Source: Lentzea flava (GTDB taxonomy: Bacteria; Actinomycetota; Actinomycetes; Mycobacteriales; Pseudonocardiaceae). From it: a stretch of 64,000 nt of DNA. Shown piece by piece: positions 23,465 through 31,244 of this stretch; position 1 is the first letter of the stretch; every line of letters starts with the position of its first letter. The position numbers and the translations under genes were made by a program. The notes beneath the pieces are model-generated. The model was not told the DNA's origin. It ran no database searches and saw only the letters and a program-made list of their open reading frames with translations. Location: NCBI RefSeq assembly GCF_014648475.1, contig NZ_BMRE01000015.1, forward strand, positions 62,001 through 126,000. The letters are read 5' to 3'.

Positions 23465-24913
23465 GTGACCCACGACCCCGTGCAACACGCACTGTTGCTG
23501 AGTCGCGTCAGAGATGCCGTGTTGAGTGGTACTCGCACGGCGAATTCGCCACGCTCGGTGATTTCCGCGTCGTGGCAACGGTCACTCGCCGCCAACGTCG
23601 ATCCCGACCTGCACACCGCGCCCACCGTGTTCGCCGCCGACGAGCTTCCCGGCCTGCGGGAGCGGCATCCGCTGCACCAGAGCCTGCCGGTGCTGCGCGA
23701 GACCCTGCTCGGCTTCGCGGAAGAGGCAGGGCACATCATGATCGTCGCGGACGCGCAGGGCCACATCCTGTGGTGCGAGGGCGCGCACGACACCCGCACG
23801 AGCGCGGAGGACGTCGGCCTCGCGGAGGGAACGCGCTGGTCGGAGGACGCCGCGGGGACGAACGGCATGGGCACTGCGCTCGCCACGAACTCGGCCGTCA
23901 CGGTCCACTCCGCCGAGCACCTCGTGCGGACATACCACCGCTGGACCTGCGCGGCGAGCCCGATCCGCGACCCGGACACCGGCACGACGATCGGTGTCGT
24001 CGACCTCAGCGGCCCGATCCAGACCGTCCACCCCTCGATGGTGGCGCTGGTGTCCGCGTCGGCCCGGCTCGCCGAGTCGGAGATGCTCACCAGGATGCAC
24101 GCGCAGGACGAGGAGCTGCGGGCGCGCAACATGCGGCACCTGATCGCGTTGCGCGGCGAGCCGGGCGCGCTGCTCAGCCCCACCGGCCGGGTCGTCGCGG
24201 TCGAGCCGTACGGACTGCTGCCCGCCCGCGTCGACGTCTCCAGCGACCGGCTGCGGCTGCCGGACGGCCGTGAGGCGCTGCTGGAGCCGCTCGCCCAGGG
24301 CTACCTGCTCAGGGTGCCGAGGCAGCGGCACGTGCGACGCTCGGTGCTGTCGCTGTCGTTCCTGCTGCAGGAGCCGAAGGTCGTGCTGGACGGCCGCGAG
24401 GTGCCGATCTCGTTGCGGCACGCGGAGATCCTGTGCGCGCTGGCGTTGCACGGGCGGCTGTCGGCCGACCAGCTCGCGTTGCGGCTCTACGGCGAGCGCG
24501 GCAACCCCACGACCGTACGCGCGGAGCTGCACAGGCTGCGGGCGCAGCTGGGCGCCAATGTGCTCACGACCAGGCCGTACGGGCTGACGGCGGACGTCGA
24601 GGCCGACTTCCTCGCCGTGCGCGCGGCGCTCAAGGAGGGCGACGTCAAGCTGGCCGCCTCCCGCTACCGCGGCGCCCTGCTCCCCCGGTCCGAGGCGCCG
24701 TTCGTGCTGGCCGAGCGGGACGAGCTGGCGAGCGGCGTGCGCAAGGCGGTCCTGTCGCGCGGTGACGCGAACGCGCTGTGGACGTTCACCCAGACCGACT
24801 CCGGCGAACACGACTGGGAGGCACTGGAACAGCTGGTCAGGCTGCTGCCGCCGAACGACGTGCGGACCGCGATCGCGAACGCGCGGATGCGGAGACTCAG
24901 TCAGGAGGATTGA
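23465..24913 (+). CDS. GAF-domain transcriptional regulator (acetoin/alcohol-dehydrogenase-operon type)
   Basis: This protein has about 482 residues. The N terminus is VISASWQRS (the AcoR/MimR-like opening SW-RS), followed by a GAF domain (about 60-210) with AGTNGMGTALA, and a C-terminal winged-helix/BTAD-like region (about 320-480; LRLYGERGNPTTVRAELHRLRAQLG). It lacks an AAA+ sigma54 domain. Starts at TTG 23444 or GTG 23453 are also open; GTG 23465 fits homologues. Direct repeats CGTTGCA at 23431 and 23442, one helical turn apart, lie in the 104-bp divergent region shared with the aldehyde dehydrogenase gene. Confidence 0.85.
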   Translation: MTHDPVQHALLLSRVRDAVLSGTRTANSPRSVISASWQRSLAANVDPDLHTAPTVFAADELPGLRERHPLHQSLPVLRETLLGFAEEAGHIMIVADAQGHILWCEGAHDTRTSAEDVGLAEGTRWSEDAAGTNGMGTALATNSAVTVHSAEHLVRTYHRWTCAASPIRDPDTGTTIGVVDLSGPIQTVHPSMVALVSASARLAESEMLTRMHAQDEELRARNMRHLIALRGEPGALLSPTGRVVAVEPYGLLPARVDVSSDRLRLPDGREALLEPLAQGYLLRVPRQRHVRRSVLSLSFLLQEPKVVLDGREVPISLRHAEILCALALHGRLSADQLALRLYGERGNPTTVRAELHRLRAQLGANVLTTRPYGLTADVEADFLAVRAALKEGDVKLAASRYRGALLPRSEAPFVLAERDELASGVRKAVLSRGDANALWTFTQTDSGEHDWEALEQLVRLLPPNDVRTAIANARMRRLSQED

Positions 24914-24958
24914 CAAGAGTCTCAGGAACTGAATATCTTCCCAACTAAGAGACTTAGT
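24910..24958 (+). promoter_or_regulatory. Promoter and operator-like palindrome for the FAD monooxygenase
   Basis: TTGACA (24910-24915) is followed, after 17 bp, by ATATCT (24933-24938), a reasonable -35/-10 pair. ACTAAG and CTTAGT arms around AGA (24944-24958) lie just downstream, at the expected transcription start, where a repressor would block initiation. No regulator gene is adjacent. Confidence 0.5.
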
Positions 24959-24971
24959 GGGGAGGATTCTC

Positions 24972-26246
24972 ATGCGCGTACTCATCATCGGAGCGGGGAC
25001 CGGGGGCCTGTGCCTGGCGCACGGGTTGAAGAAGGCCGGCGTGGACGTGGCGTTGTTCGAACGCGACCGCACGCCGCGCAGCATGCTGATCGGCTACCGG
25101 GTCGGGATCAGCCCGGACGGCAGCAAGGCGCTGCACAGCTGCCTGCCGCCGGACGTGTTCGCCGAGTTCGTCCGCACCACCGCCCGCCCGGCCACGCGGA
25201 TCAACATGCGGACGGAGAAGTACAAGGAGCTGCTGGTCGCCGACATCCCGCAGGCCCGCAACCCCGCCCACCGCGAGAACTCGGTCAGCCGGATCGCGAT
25301 GCGGACGGCCCTGCTGAAGGGCCTGGAGGACGTCGTCCGGTTCGACAAGACGTTCACGCACTTCAGCCGCAACGACGACGGCTCGGTGACCGCGTTCTTC
25401 GACGACGGCACGTCCGAGACCGGCGACGTGCTGGTGGGTGCGGACGGCGCGCAGTCCAAGGTGCGCAAGCAGTACCTGCCGCACGCGAAGGTCGTGGACT
25501 CCGGCATCACGACGATCGCGGCCAAGCTGCCGTTGACACCGGAGAACGTGAAGCTGCTGCCGCCTCAGGCCGACGGTGCTGTCACGTTGCTGTACGCGCC
25601 GAAGGGCGCGTTCGTGATCATCCACGTGATGCGGTTCGACGGCAAGGGCGTGGAAGACGACTACATCATGTGGGGTTACGCGGCCTCGCACGACAAGTTC
25701 CCGGACCTGAAGGGCATGGACGGGGAGCAGCTCAAGCAGGTCGTGCTGGACCTGACGCCGAAGTTCCACCCGAACCTGCGCGAACTGTTCCGGCGCGGCA
25801 ACCCCGAGACGGCGTTCCAGATCAAGGTCCGCACGTCGGAGCCGCTGCAGCCGTGGGAGTCGAGCAACGTCACGCTGATCGGCGACTCGGTGCACCTGAT
25901 GACGCCCGGCCGCGGCATCGGGGCCAACACCGCGCTGCGGGACGCCGAACTGCTGTGCCGCAAGCTCACCGAGGCCCACCACGGCAAGGACGTCGTGCAG
26001 GCGATCTCCGAGTACGAGAAGGAGATGATCAGGTACGGGTTCGAGGCCGTGCAGTCGTCGCGCGAGCAGATGGACGGCAACGGCGCGATCCACAAGCCGG
26101 TCATCGGACGGGTCGTGCTGGCGTTCTTCCGCACGTTCCTGCGGGTCACGAACGCGCTGCCGCCGCTCAAGCGCCGGATGATGGCCAGGGACATGGCCGA
26201 ACGTGATCACGTAGATTCAGCGCATGAGGTGGTTCACGCCGGGTGA
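24972..26246 (+). CDS. FAD-dependent monooxygenase (PHBH-type)
   Basis: This 424-residue protein has GxGxxG in LIIGAGTGGLCLAHGLK, DG in LVGADGAQSKVRKQYL, and the FAD GD motif in LIGDSVHLMTPGRGIGANTALRDA. These are the three signature segments of class A flavin monooxygenases related to tetracycline/aromatic hydroxylases. Start at ATG 24972 with GGGGAGG upstream. The C terminus (PPLKRRMMARDMA) is short, with no extra domain. The operator-containing promoter suggests induction by substrate. Its 3' end overlaps the DUF402 gene by 23 bp. Confidence 0.9.
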   Translation: MRVLIIGAGTGGLCLAHGLKKAGVDVALFERDRTPRSMLIGYRVGISPDGSKALHSCLPPDVFAEFVRTTARPATRINMRTEKYKELLVADIPQARNPAHRENSVSRIAMRTALLKGLEDVVRFDKTFTHFSRNDDGSVTAFFDDGTSETGDVLVGADGAQSKVRKQYLPHAKVVDSGITTIAAKLPLTPENVKLLPPQADGAVTLLYAPKGAFVIIHVMRFDGKGVEDDYIMWGYAASHDKFPDLKGMDGEQLKQVVLDLTPKFHPNLRELFRRGNPETAFQIKVRTSEPLQPWESSNVTLIGDSVHLMTPGRGIGANTALRDAELLCRKLTEAHHGKDVVQAISEYEKEMIRYGFEAVQSSREQMDGNGAIHKPVIGRVVLAFFRTFLRVTNALPPLKRRMMARDMAERDHVDSAHEVVHAG

Positions 26247-26781
26247 GGTGGTCGTGCGGCGGGAGGTGCTGCACGGCAAGGTCTGGTCCGAGATGCCGAC
26301 CAGGGTGGTCGTCGACGAGCCCGGCCTGCTCGCGGTGTTCGTGGAACCGGGCACCAGGCTCACCTACCCCGACCACCACCACCCGCACCCGTGGGACAAG
26401 CCCGATCGCGGGTTCTGGCGAGGGCACGGCAAGCTCATGCTGCACCGGCCCCAGGACGCCTACTCGGTCGACCTGTTCTGGAAGGGCGACGACCGGGTCT
26501 TCGGCAACTACTACCTGAACCTGCAGGCTCCCTACCGCCGCACGTCCGACGGCTTCGAGACGCTCGACCACGCACTGGACTACACGATGGCGCCGGACGG
26601 CACGTGGGCGCAGCGCGACCTCGACGAGTTCGAGGAGCAGGTCGCGTCCGGCAAGTACTCGGCGGAGGAAGCCGAGGCGATCCGGGCGGAGGGCCACAAG
26701 ATCGAGAAGATGCTGGCGTCCGGCGAGATCTGGTGGGACACGGCCTGGGCGGACTGGCACCCTCCTGCGGAGTGGCGGTGA
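26224..26781 (+). CDS. DUF402 family protein
   Basis: This 185-residue protein has the DUF402 core: NYYLNLQAPYRRTSDGFETLDHALDYTMAPDG, with acidic residues in DLDEFEEQV, the pattern of nucleoside di/triphosphate phosphatases such as bacterial Ntdp. The N-terminal half is DHHHPHPWD-rich (possible metal ligands) and unlike the shortest DUF402 proteins. ATG start inside the preceding monooxygenase gene and a 4-bp GTGA overlap with the next gene indicate one transcript. Confidence 0.85.
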   Translation: MRWFTPGEVVVRREVLHGKVWSEMPTRVVVDEPGLLAVFVEPGTRLTYPDHHHPHPWDKPDRGFWRGHGKLMLHRPQDAYSVDLFWKGDDRVFGNYYLNLQAPYRRTSDGFETLDHALDYTMAPDGTWAQRDLDEFEEQVASGKYSAEEAEAIRAEGHKIEKMLASGEIWWDTAWADWHPPAEWR

Positions 26782-27365
26782 AGGTCAGGCCGCTCACCTT
26801 CGACACGCTGGTCTCCGAGATCGTCGGCAGGGTGTCGGCTCTGCCGGGCCGGGTGCGGGTGCTGATCGACGGAGCGCCCGCGGCCGAGCCGGGCAAGCTC
26901 GCGGACGCGGTCGTGGAACCGTTGCGCGCCCTCGGTCGCGCGGTGCAGCGGGTGTCCACTGAGGACTTCCTGCGGCCGGCGTCGGTGCGGCTGGAACACG
27001 GCCGCACCGACCCGTACTCCTACCGGCACGACTGGTTCGACTTCCACGGACTGCAACGCGAGGTGCTCGACCCGGCGATGGACGGCAAGGTGCTGCCGTC
27101 GTTGTGGAACGCGGCCACCGACAGGGCCAGCCGCGCCGAGTACGTGGACGTGCCGGAGAACGGTGTGGTGATCGTCGACGGCACGTTGCTGCTGGACCGC
27201 TGGCTGCCAGCGGAGCTCACCGTGCACCTGTGGCTCTCCCCCGGCGCGCTCAAGCGCAAGACCGCCGAGCAGTGGACGCTGCCGGCGTTCGACGACTACG
27301 AGCCGGTGGCGGACCTTTTCGTGCGCTACGACCACCCGGATCGGCCGGGTCTGGTCGAATCGTGA
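26778..27365 (+). CDS. Uridine kinase-like protein without a P-loop
   Basis: This 195-residue protein resembles actinobacterial 'uridine kinase' proteins (VSTEDFLRPASVRLEHGRTDPYSY, WFDFHGL, NAATDRASRAEYVDVP, VIVDGTLLLDRWLPAE). The P-loop position reads LIDGAPAAEPGKLADAV: no GxxxxGK[ST], since the residue after GK is Leu. Related proteins I recall have the same substitution, so it may be a subfamily trait. It probably binds a nucleoside, but kinase activity is doubtful. GTG start overlaps the DUF402 stop. Confidence 0.75.
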   Translation: MKVRPLTFDTLVSEIVGRVSALPGRVRVLIDGAPAAEPGKLADAVVEPLRALGRAVQRVSTEDFLRPASVRLEHGRTDPYSYRHDWFDFHGLQREVLDPAMDGKVLPSLWNAATDRASRAEYVDVPENGVVIVDGTLLLDRWLPAELTVHLWLSPGALKRKTAEQWTLPAFDDYEPVADLFVRYDHPDRPGLVES

Positions 27366-27411
27366 ACCACTCCTCCCCCTGCGGACATAAGCGGGGCAGA
27401 GAGGAGGGTCC

Positions 27412-27957
27412 GTGACCGACGAAGAACTCTGGGGGCAGGTCCGGGCGGGTGAGAGCGAGGCGTTCGGGCGGCTGTTCGAACGCCACGCCCAAGCCGTGTT
27501 CGCCTACTGCCTGCGCCGCACCGGCACGTGGACGGTCGCCGAGGACCTGGTGTCCGTGGTGTTCATGGAGACGTGGCGCAAACGCACGTCCGTGACGGTC
27601 GAGGAGTCCCTGCTGCCGTGGTTGTACACAGTCGCGCTCAACGTCACCCGCAACCACCAGCGCGCTCGAACGCGGTACAGGGCCGCACTTGGCAAGGTTC
27701 CGCCGCACGGCGCGCACGACGACCACGCCGATGACGTGGCACGACGGGTGGACGCCGAATCCAGGACCAGAGCGGTGATCGCCGAGCTGGAGAAGCTGCC
27801 CGCCGGGGATCGGGAGGTGCTGGAGATGTCCGCGTGGTCGGACCTGAGCCAGGCGCAGATCGCCCGGGTGCTGGGCATCCCGGTCGGCACGGTGAAGTCC
27901 CGACTCGCTCGCGCGCAACGCACCGTGCGTGGCGCATTGGTTGAGGAGGCACTGTGA
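27412..27957 (+). CDS. ECF RNA polymerase sigma factor
   Basis: This 181-residue protein has sigma region 2 (about 10-80; FERHAQAVFAYCLRRTGTWTVAEDLVSVVFMETWRKR) and region 4 (about 122-175; LPAGDREVLEMSAWSDLSQAQIARVLGIPVGTVKSRLARAQRTVR). GTG 27412 is preceded by GAGGAGGG. The stop overlaps the GTG of the next gene (GTGA), which encodes a single-pass membrane protein in the position of an anti-sigma factor. Confidence 0.95.
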   Translation: MTDEELWGQVRAGESEAFGRLFERHAQAVFAYCLRRTGTWTVAEDLVSVVFMETWRKRTSVTVEESLLPWLYTVALNVTRNHQRARTRYRAALGKVPPHGAHDDHADDVARRVDAESRTRAVIAELEKLPAGDREVLEMSAWSDLSQAQIARVLGIPVGTVKSRLARAQRTVRGALVEEAL

Positions 27958-28691
27958 ACACAACGCCTGGGAACATCACGCCCGACATCCCGCAGCTCGA
28001 CCCGATGCGGCTGCAAGCCCGCAAACACGCTCTGCTGAACGAGATCAGCACGAAGCCGTCCCGTCGCTGGTGGCGGTTCGCCGTGCCCGCGACCACCCTC
28101 GTGGCCGCCGTGGCCGCGACGCTGGTGCTGTGGACGCCGACGAATCCGAACGCCTACGCGTCGTGGACCGCTGAGCCGAGGGCGCCCGGCGACCTGGCAC
28201 CCGTGCTCGCGGACTGCGGGAAGAGGCTCGACCAGCACGACGTGGACAGGGGCGTGAACGGGCCGGACTGGCCGGCTCCCCGTGAGGTGTCGGTCGTCGA
28301 CTGGCGCGGAGACATGACGATGGTGCTGTACACCGGTCCGCAGTCCGAGTCGCTGTGCATGCGGACGCCGAAAGGCGTCGCCATGAGCGACCACGGGAAC
28401 GTCAAGGGCCGCGAGCCGCTCGGCGACCGGCTGTTCGCCGACTTCGCCCCGCAAATGGGCATGACCGACGTGCACACCGGCAGCAGCGTGCAGTTCCTGA
28501 CCGGCCGGGTGAGCCCGAAGGTCGGCAAGGTGGTCATCGGCACCCAGGACGGGCTGAAGGTGACCGCGACCGTCGACAACGGCTGGGTCGTCGCGTGGTG
28601 GCCGAGCCTGGGCAAGCCGGAGCACGTCGAGCTGTACGACGAAGCAGGCGGCGTTCTGCAGACTGCCCCGATCCCGGTTCGCGTTCGGTAG
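27954..28691 (+). CDS. Membrane-anchored protein cotranscribed with the ECF sigma factor
   Basis: This 245-residue protein has a cytoplasmic segment (about 1-40; LDPMRLQARKHALLNEI), one transmembrane helix (about 43-63) and an extracytoplasmic domain (about 65-245) with two cysteines (LADCGKR, SLCMRTP). The layout and coupling match ECF-associated proteins (CU044_5270-like) that modulate the sigma factor. I see no zinc-finger HxxxCxxC anti-sigma motif, so this is not a ZAS-type anti-sigma factor. Confidence 0.75.
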   Translation: MNTTPGNITPDIPQLDPMRLQARKHALLNEISTKPSRRWWRFAVPATTLVAAVAATLVLWTPTNPNAYASWTAEPRAPGDLAPVLADCGKRLDQHDVDRGVNGPDWPAPREVSVVDWRGDMTMVLYTGPQSESLCMRTPKGVAMSDHGNVKGREPLGDRLFADFAPQMGMTDVHTGSSVQFLTGRVSPKVGKVVIGTQDGLKVTATVDNGWVVAWWPSLGKPEHVELYDEAGGVLQTAPIPVRVR

Positions 28692-28701
28692 GCTGCAAGG
28701 C

Positions 28702-28986
28702 ATGTTGCGGCCGGAGACCAGGACCCGAGCGATGCTGATGCTCGCGGTCTTCCTGCCTGCCCTCTACGCCTTCACGTTGTTCTCGTCGCCGACCGAGGTC
28801 GTCGCGGCCGTGACCGCGCTCGCCCTCGCGCTGATCGTGATCGTCTCGCTGGTGCCGCTCTCGGTGGCACCAGCGCGGTCGCTGTCGATCCGGGAACGAG
28901 CACAGCGATCAGCCCAGCTGCGCCTGCGCAACCCTGACGCCGCAGGCAGGCCCCGTCCTCGAGCACCGGGATGCGGGACGTTCTGA
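28702..28986 (+). CDS. DUF6412-like small membrane protein
   Basis: This 94-residue protein has two adjacent hydrophobic helices (about 9-27 and 32-54), then a basic tail (SIRERAQRSAQLRLRNPDAAGRPRPRAPGCGTF). The tail ending RDPDAAGRxRPRAPG is the pattern of DUF6412 proteins found beside a second YidC in actinobacteria. It starts 10 bp after the preceding gene and is 40 bp from the YidC gene, in the same orientation; a role alongside the insertase is inferred from that context. Confidence 0.75.
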   Translation: MLRPETRTRAMLMLAVFLPALYAFTLFSSPTEVVAAVTALALALIVIVSLVPLSVAPARSLSIRERAQRSAQLRLRNPDAAGRPRPRAPGCGTF

Positions 28987-29026
28987 CGTCCCGCCCAAAT
29001 CCCAACTCGATACGGAGAAACGACCC

Positions 29027-29644
29027 TTGTTCGCTGACCTGGGCGCTGCCCTGGCGAGCTTCGGCATGCCCGCGCTCGCCATCGTTCTGTTCACCATGGC
29101 GGTGCGGCTGATGCTGCACCCGCTGGCCCGCGCGGCCGTGCGCGGCGAGAAGGCCAAGGCCAAGCTCGCCCCGGAGATCCAGAAGCTGCAGAAGAAGTAC
29201 GGCAAGGACCTCGTTCGGTTCTCGGAGGAGTCGCAGAAGGTCTACAAGGCCAACGGCGTCTCGATGTTCGCGGGCATGCTCCCGATGCTCGCGACGATGC
29301 CGTTCTTCATGGTCATGTACCAGATCGTCACGACCCCCAACCCCCTCCTGGAGGGGACGATTTTCGGGGTTTCGCTCAGTGCTCACTTCACGAGCAGTTT
29401 CGCCTGGGTGTTCTTCGTGCTGTTCGGGCTGCTCGCCGTGGTGGCCTACCTGACCGTGAAGTGGCAGCAGTCGCGGATGACCACCACGCCCACGCCGGGG
29501 TTCATGACCGGGCTGATCAAGGTGCTGCCGTTCGGGACGATCCTGGTCGCGGCCTACCTGCCGCTGGCGGCAGGGCTCTACCTGCTCACCACGACGACGT
29601 GGACGATCGCGGAACGCGCGCTGCTCTACCGCATCCTGAGCTGA
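29027..29644 (+). CDS. YidC/Oxa1-family membrane protein insertase (second paralogue)
   Basis: This 205-residue protein has a first helix, an EKAKAKLAPEIQKLQKKYGKD cytoplasmic hairpin region, and four further helices. The PMLATMPFFMVMYQIV segment and the hydrophilic-groove arginine (MAVRLMLHPLAR) are conserved. It is shorter than the housekeeping actinobacterial YidC and lies away from rnpA/rpmH, so it is an accessory copy, usually paired with DUF6412. TTG start at 29027 with GGAGAAACGACCC upstream. It overlaps the PucR gene tail by 19 bp. Confidence 0.9.
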   Translation: MFADLGAALASFGMPALAIVLFTMAVRLMLHPLARAAVRGEKAKAKLAPEIQKLQKKYGKDLVRFSEESQKVYKANGVSMFAGMLPMLATMPFFMVMYQIVTTPNPLLEGTIFGVSLSAHFTSSFAWVFFVLFGLLAVVAYLTVKWQQSRMTTTPTPGFMTGLIKVLPFGTILVAAYLPLAAGLYLLTTTTWTIAERALLYRILS

Positions 29645-31134
29645 AGCTGGGCGATGAGCCGCACCAGCGGGTCGTCCAGGTCGAGGTCGATGCGCTTGAG
29701 CCGGTACCGCAACGTGTTGGGGTGGACGTGAAGCCGTTCCGCGGCGGCTCGCACGTCGCCCAGCGCGTCCAGGTAGGCGAGCAACGACTTCGCGAGCTCC
29801 GGGTCGAGCGCGTCGATCCGGGGATCGCGGATCCGGGGATTGTCCTGCAGCAGGGCCAGGATCTCGCTCACCAGCACCTGCGAGCGGACGTCGGCGAGCG
29901 TCGCGACCTCGGCGTCGAGGTCGCGCGCCATCGCGTCGAGCACGCGTTCGGCCTCCTGCCGCGAGATCTGCGCGTCGTCCAATGTGGACACCGTGGAGCC
30001 GACCGCCGCCTGGACGGACGTGTGCAGGTGCCGCCTGGCCGTGTGCACGATTTCGCGTGTCAGGTTCAGGAGCTGGGCGTTCGGGGCGAGGTCGGGGAGC
30101 AGCACGTAGGTGCGGCCGCCGGACTCGCTGACCAGGGCGCTGCGCCGGTACGCCGCCGCGTGCACGGAGATCAGGCCGGTCATCTCGGCGCGGCGCAGCT
30201 CGTGTTCGCTGCGGTCGCCTTCGCCGCCGCGGAGTGCGAAAACCACCACGGCGGCGGGTTTCTTCGGGTCGGCGCCGATCTGGCCGGCGACGGTGGCGGC
30301 GTCCATCCGGCCGGTGAGCAGCGCGGCGAGGAGGTTCTCGCGGAACCGCGACGTCGGCTGGTTGCGCTGCTGGATGAGGTGCGGGGCGGTGACGCGGGCC
30401 GCGCCGAGCAACGCCCGTTCCGCCTGCTCGGTCAGCGGCTGGTCGCCCTCCTGCACCCAGATCGTGCCGAGCGGTTGCGAACCCGCGTGGATGCCGACGG
30501 CGATGCGGCGGCGGATGCCGAGCTCGGGGCGTTCGTCGATCCGCACGACCTCTTCCGACGAGCGCAGCAGGTTGTAGACGCCCCACTCGCGCAGCATCTT
30601 CAGGTACGGCTCGGGGCCCTGCCGCCCGAGGATGGAGAGCCTGCGCAGTTCGTCGACCTCGTCGGACGAGCGGGAGTAGGCCAGCACGCGGCTCGCGGTG
30701 TCCTCGATGCTGACGATGCCGCCGGTCAGCGTCGCAATCGTTTGCGCGAGGGCGAACAGGTCGCCGAGGACCTCGCCGTCGTCGGTCGTGGTCGTGAGCA
30801 CACCCTTGGCGAGCGACTCCAGGTGCCCCCACCGAACCTCGGGACGGACCTCCAGCAGCGCCACACCCGCGTCGATCGCGGCCTGTTCAAGCGCTTGAGA
30901 GCTTTCCTTGACCGCGACAGCCGCGGCTTTCGCCCGGCCAGCCGCTCTGATCAGCGGCAATGCGGCCCGGCCACGCGCGCCGATGATCAAGGCGAAGTCT
31001 CCGGCAGCCACGTCCGGCGGGTCGTCCGGATCCACGATCACGACATCGCGCACGTCGACTTCCAGGCCGTTCGGTGCGACCTGCAGTTCGACGAGTGGAT
31101 CGCCCAGCGCGATCAGGATGTGCCTGAGACTCAT
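29626..31134 (-). CDS. PucR-family regulator of proline catabolism
   Basis: This 502-residue protein has an N-terminal PucR/CdaR-like sensor region, a GGDEF-related central fold, and the C-terminal HTH_30 domain ALGDVRAAAERLHVHPNTLRYRLKRIDLDL. It is divergent from pruA and the proline dehydrogenase gene with a 110-bp intergenic region, so it is the likely activator responding to proline. ATG 31134 is chosen over the frame's upper limit at 31224. Its 3' end overlaps the YidC gene. Confidence 0.88.
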   Translation of the reverse strand: MSLRHILIALGDPLVELQVAPNGLEVDVRDVVIVDPDDPPDVAAGDFALIIGARGRAALPLIRAAGRAKAAAVAVKESSQALEQAAIDAGVALLEVRPEVRWGHLESLAKGVLTTTTDDGEVLGDLFALAQTIATLTGGIVSIEDTASRVLAYSRSSDEVDELRRLSILGRQGPEPYLKMLREWGVYNLLRSSEEVVRIDERPELGIRRRIAVGIHAGSQPLGTIWVQEGDQPLTEQAERALLGAARVTAPHLIQQRNQPTSRFRENLLAALLTGRMDAATVAGQIGADPKKPAAVVVFALRGGEGDRSEHELRRAEMTGLISVHAAAYRRSALVSESGGRTYVLLPDLAPNAQLLNLTREIVHTARRHLHTSVQAAVGSTVSTLDDAQISRQEAERVLDAMARDLDAEVATLADVRSQVLVSEILALLQDNPRIRDPRIDALDPELAKSLLAYLDALGDVRAAAERLHVHPNTLRYRLKRIDLDLDDPLVRLIAQLQLRMR

Positions 31135-31244
31135 GGTTGTTCGATCGTACATCTGACCCTGCCAATCTTGGCTGGTTGCACAAAGGAGGCGTGGATGCGC
31201 GGATTTACGGTGTGGGCATCCCAAGACGGAAGAGGAGTTGCCGA

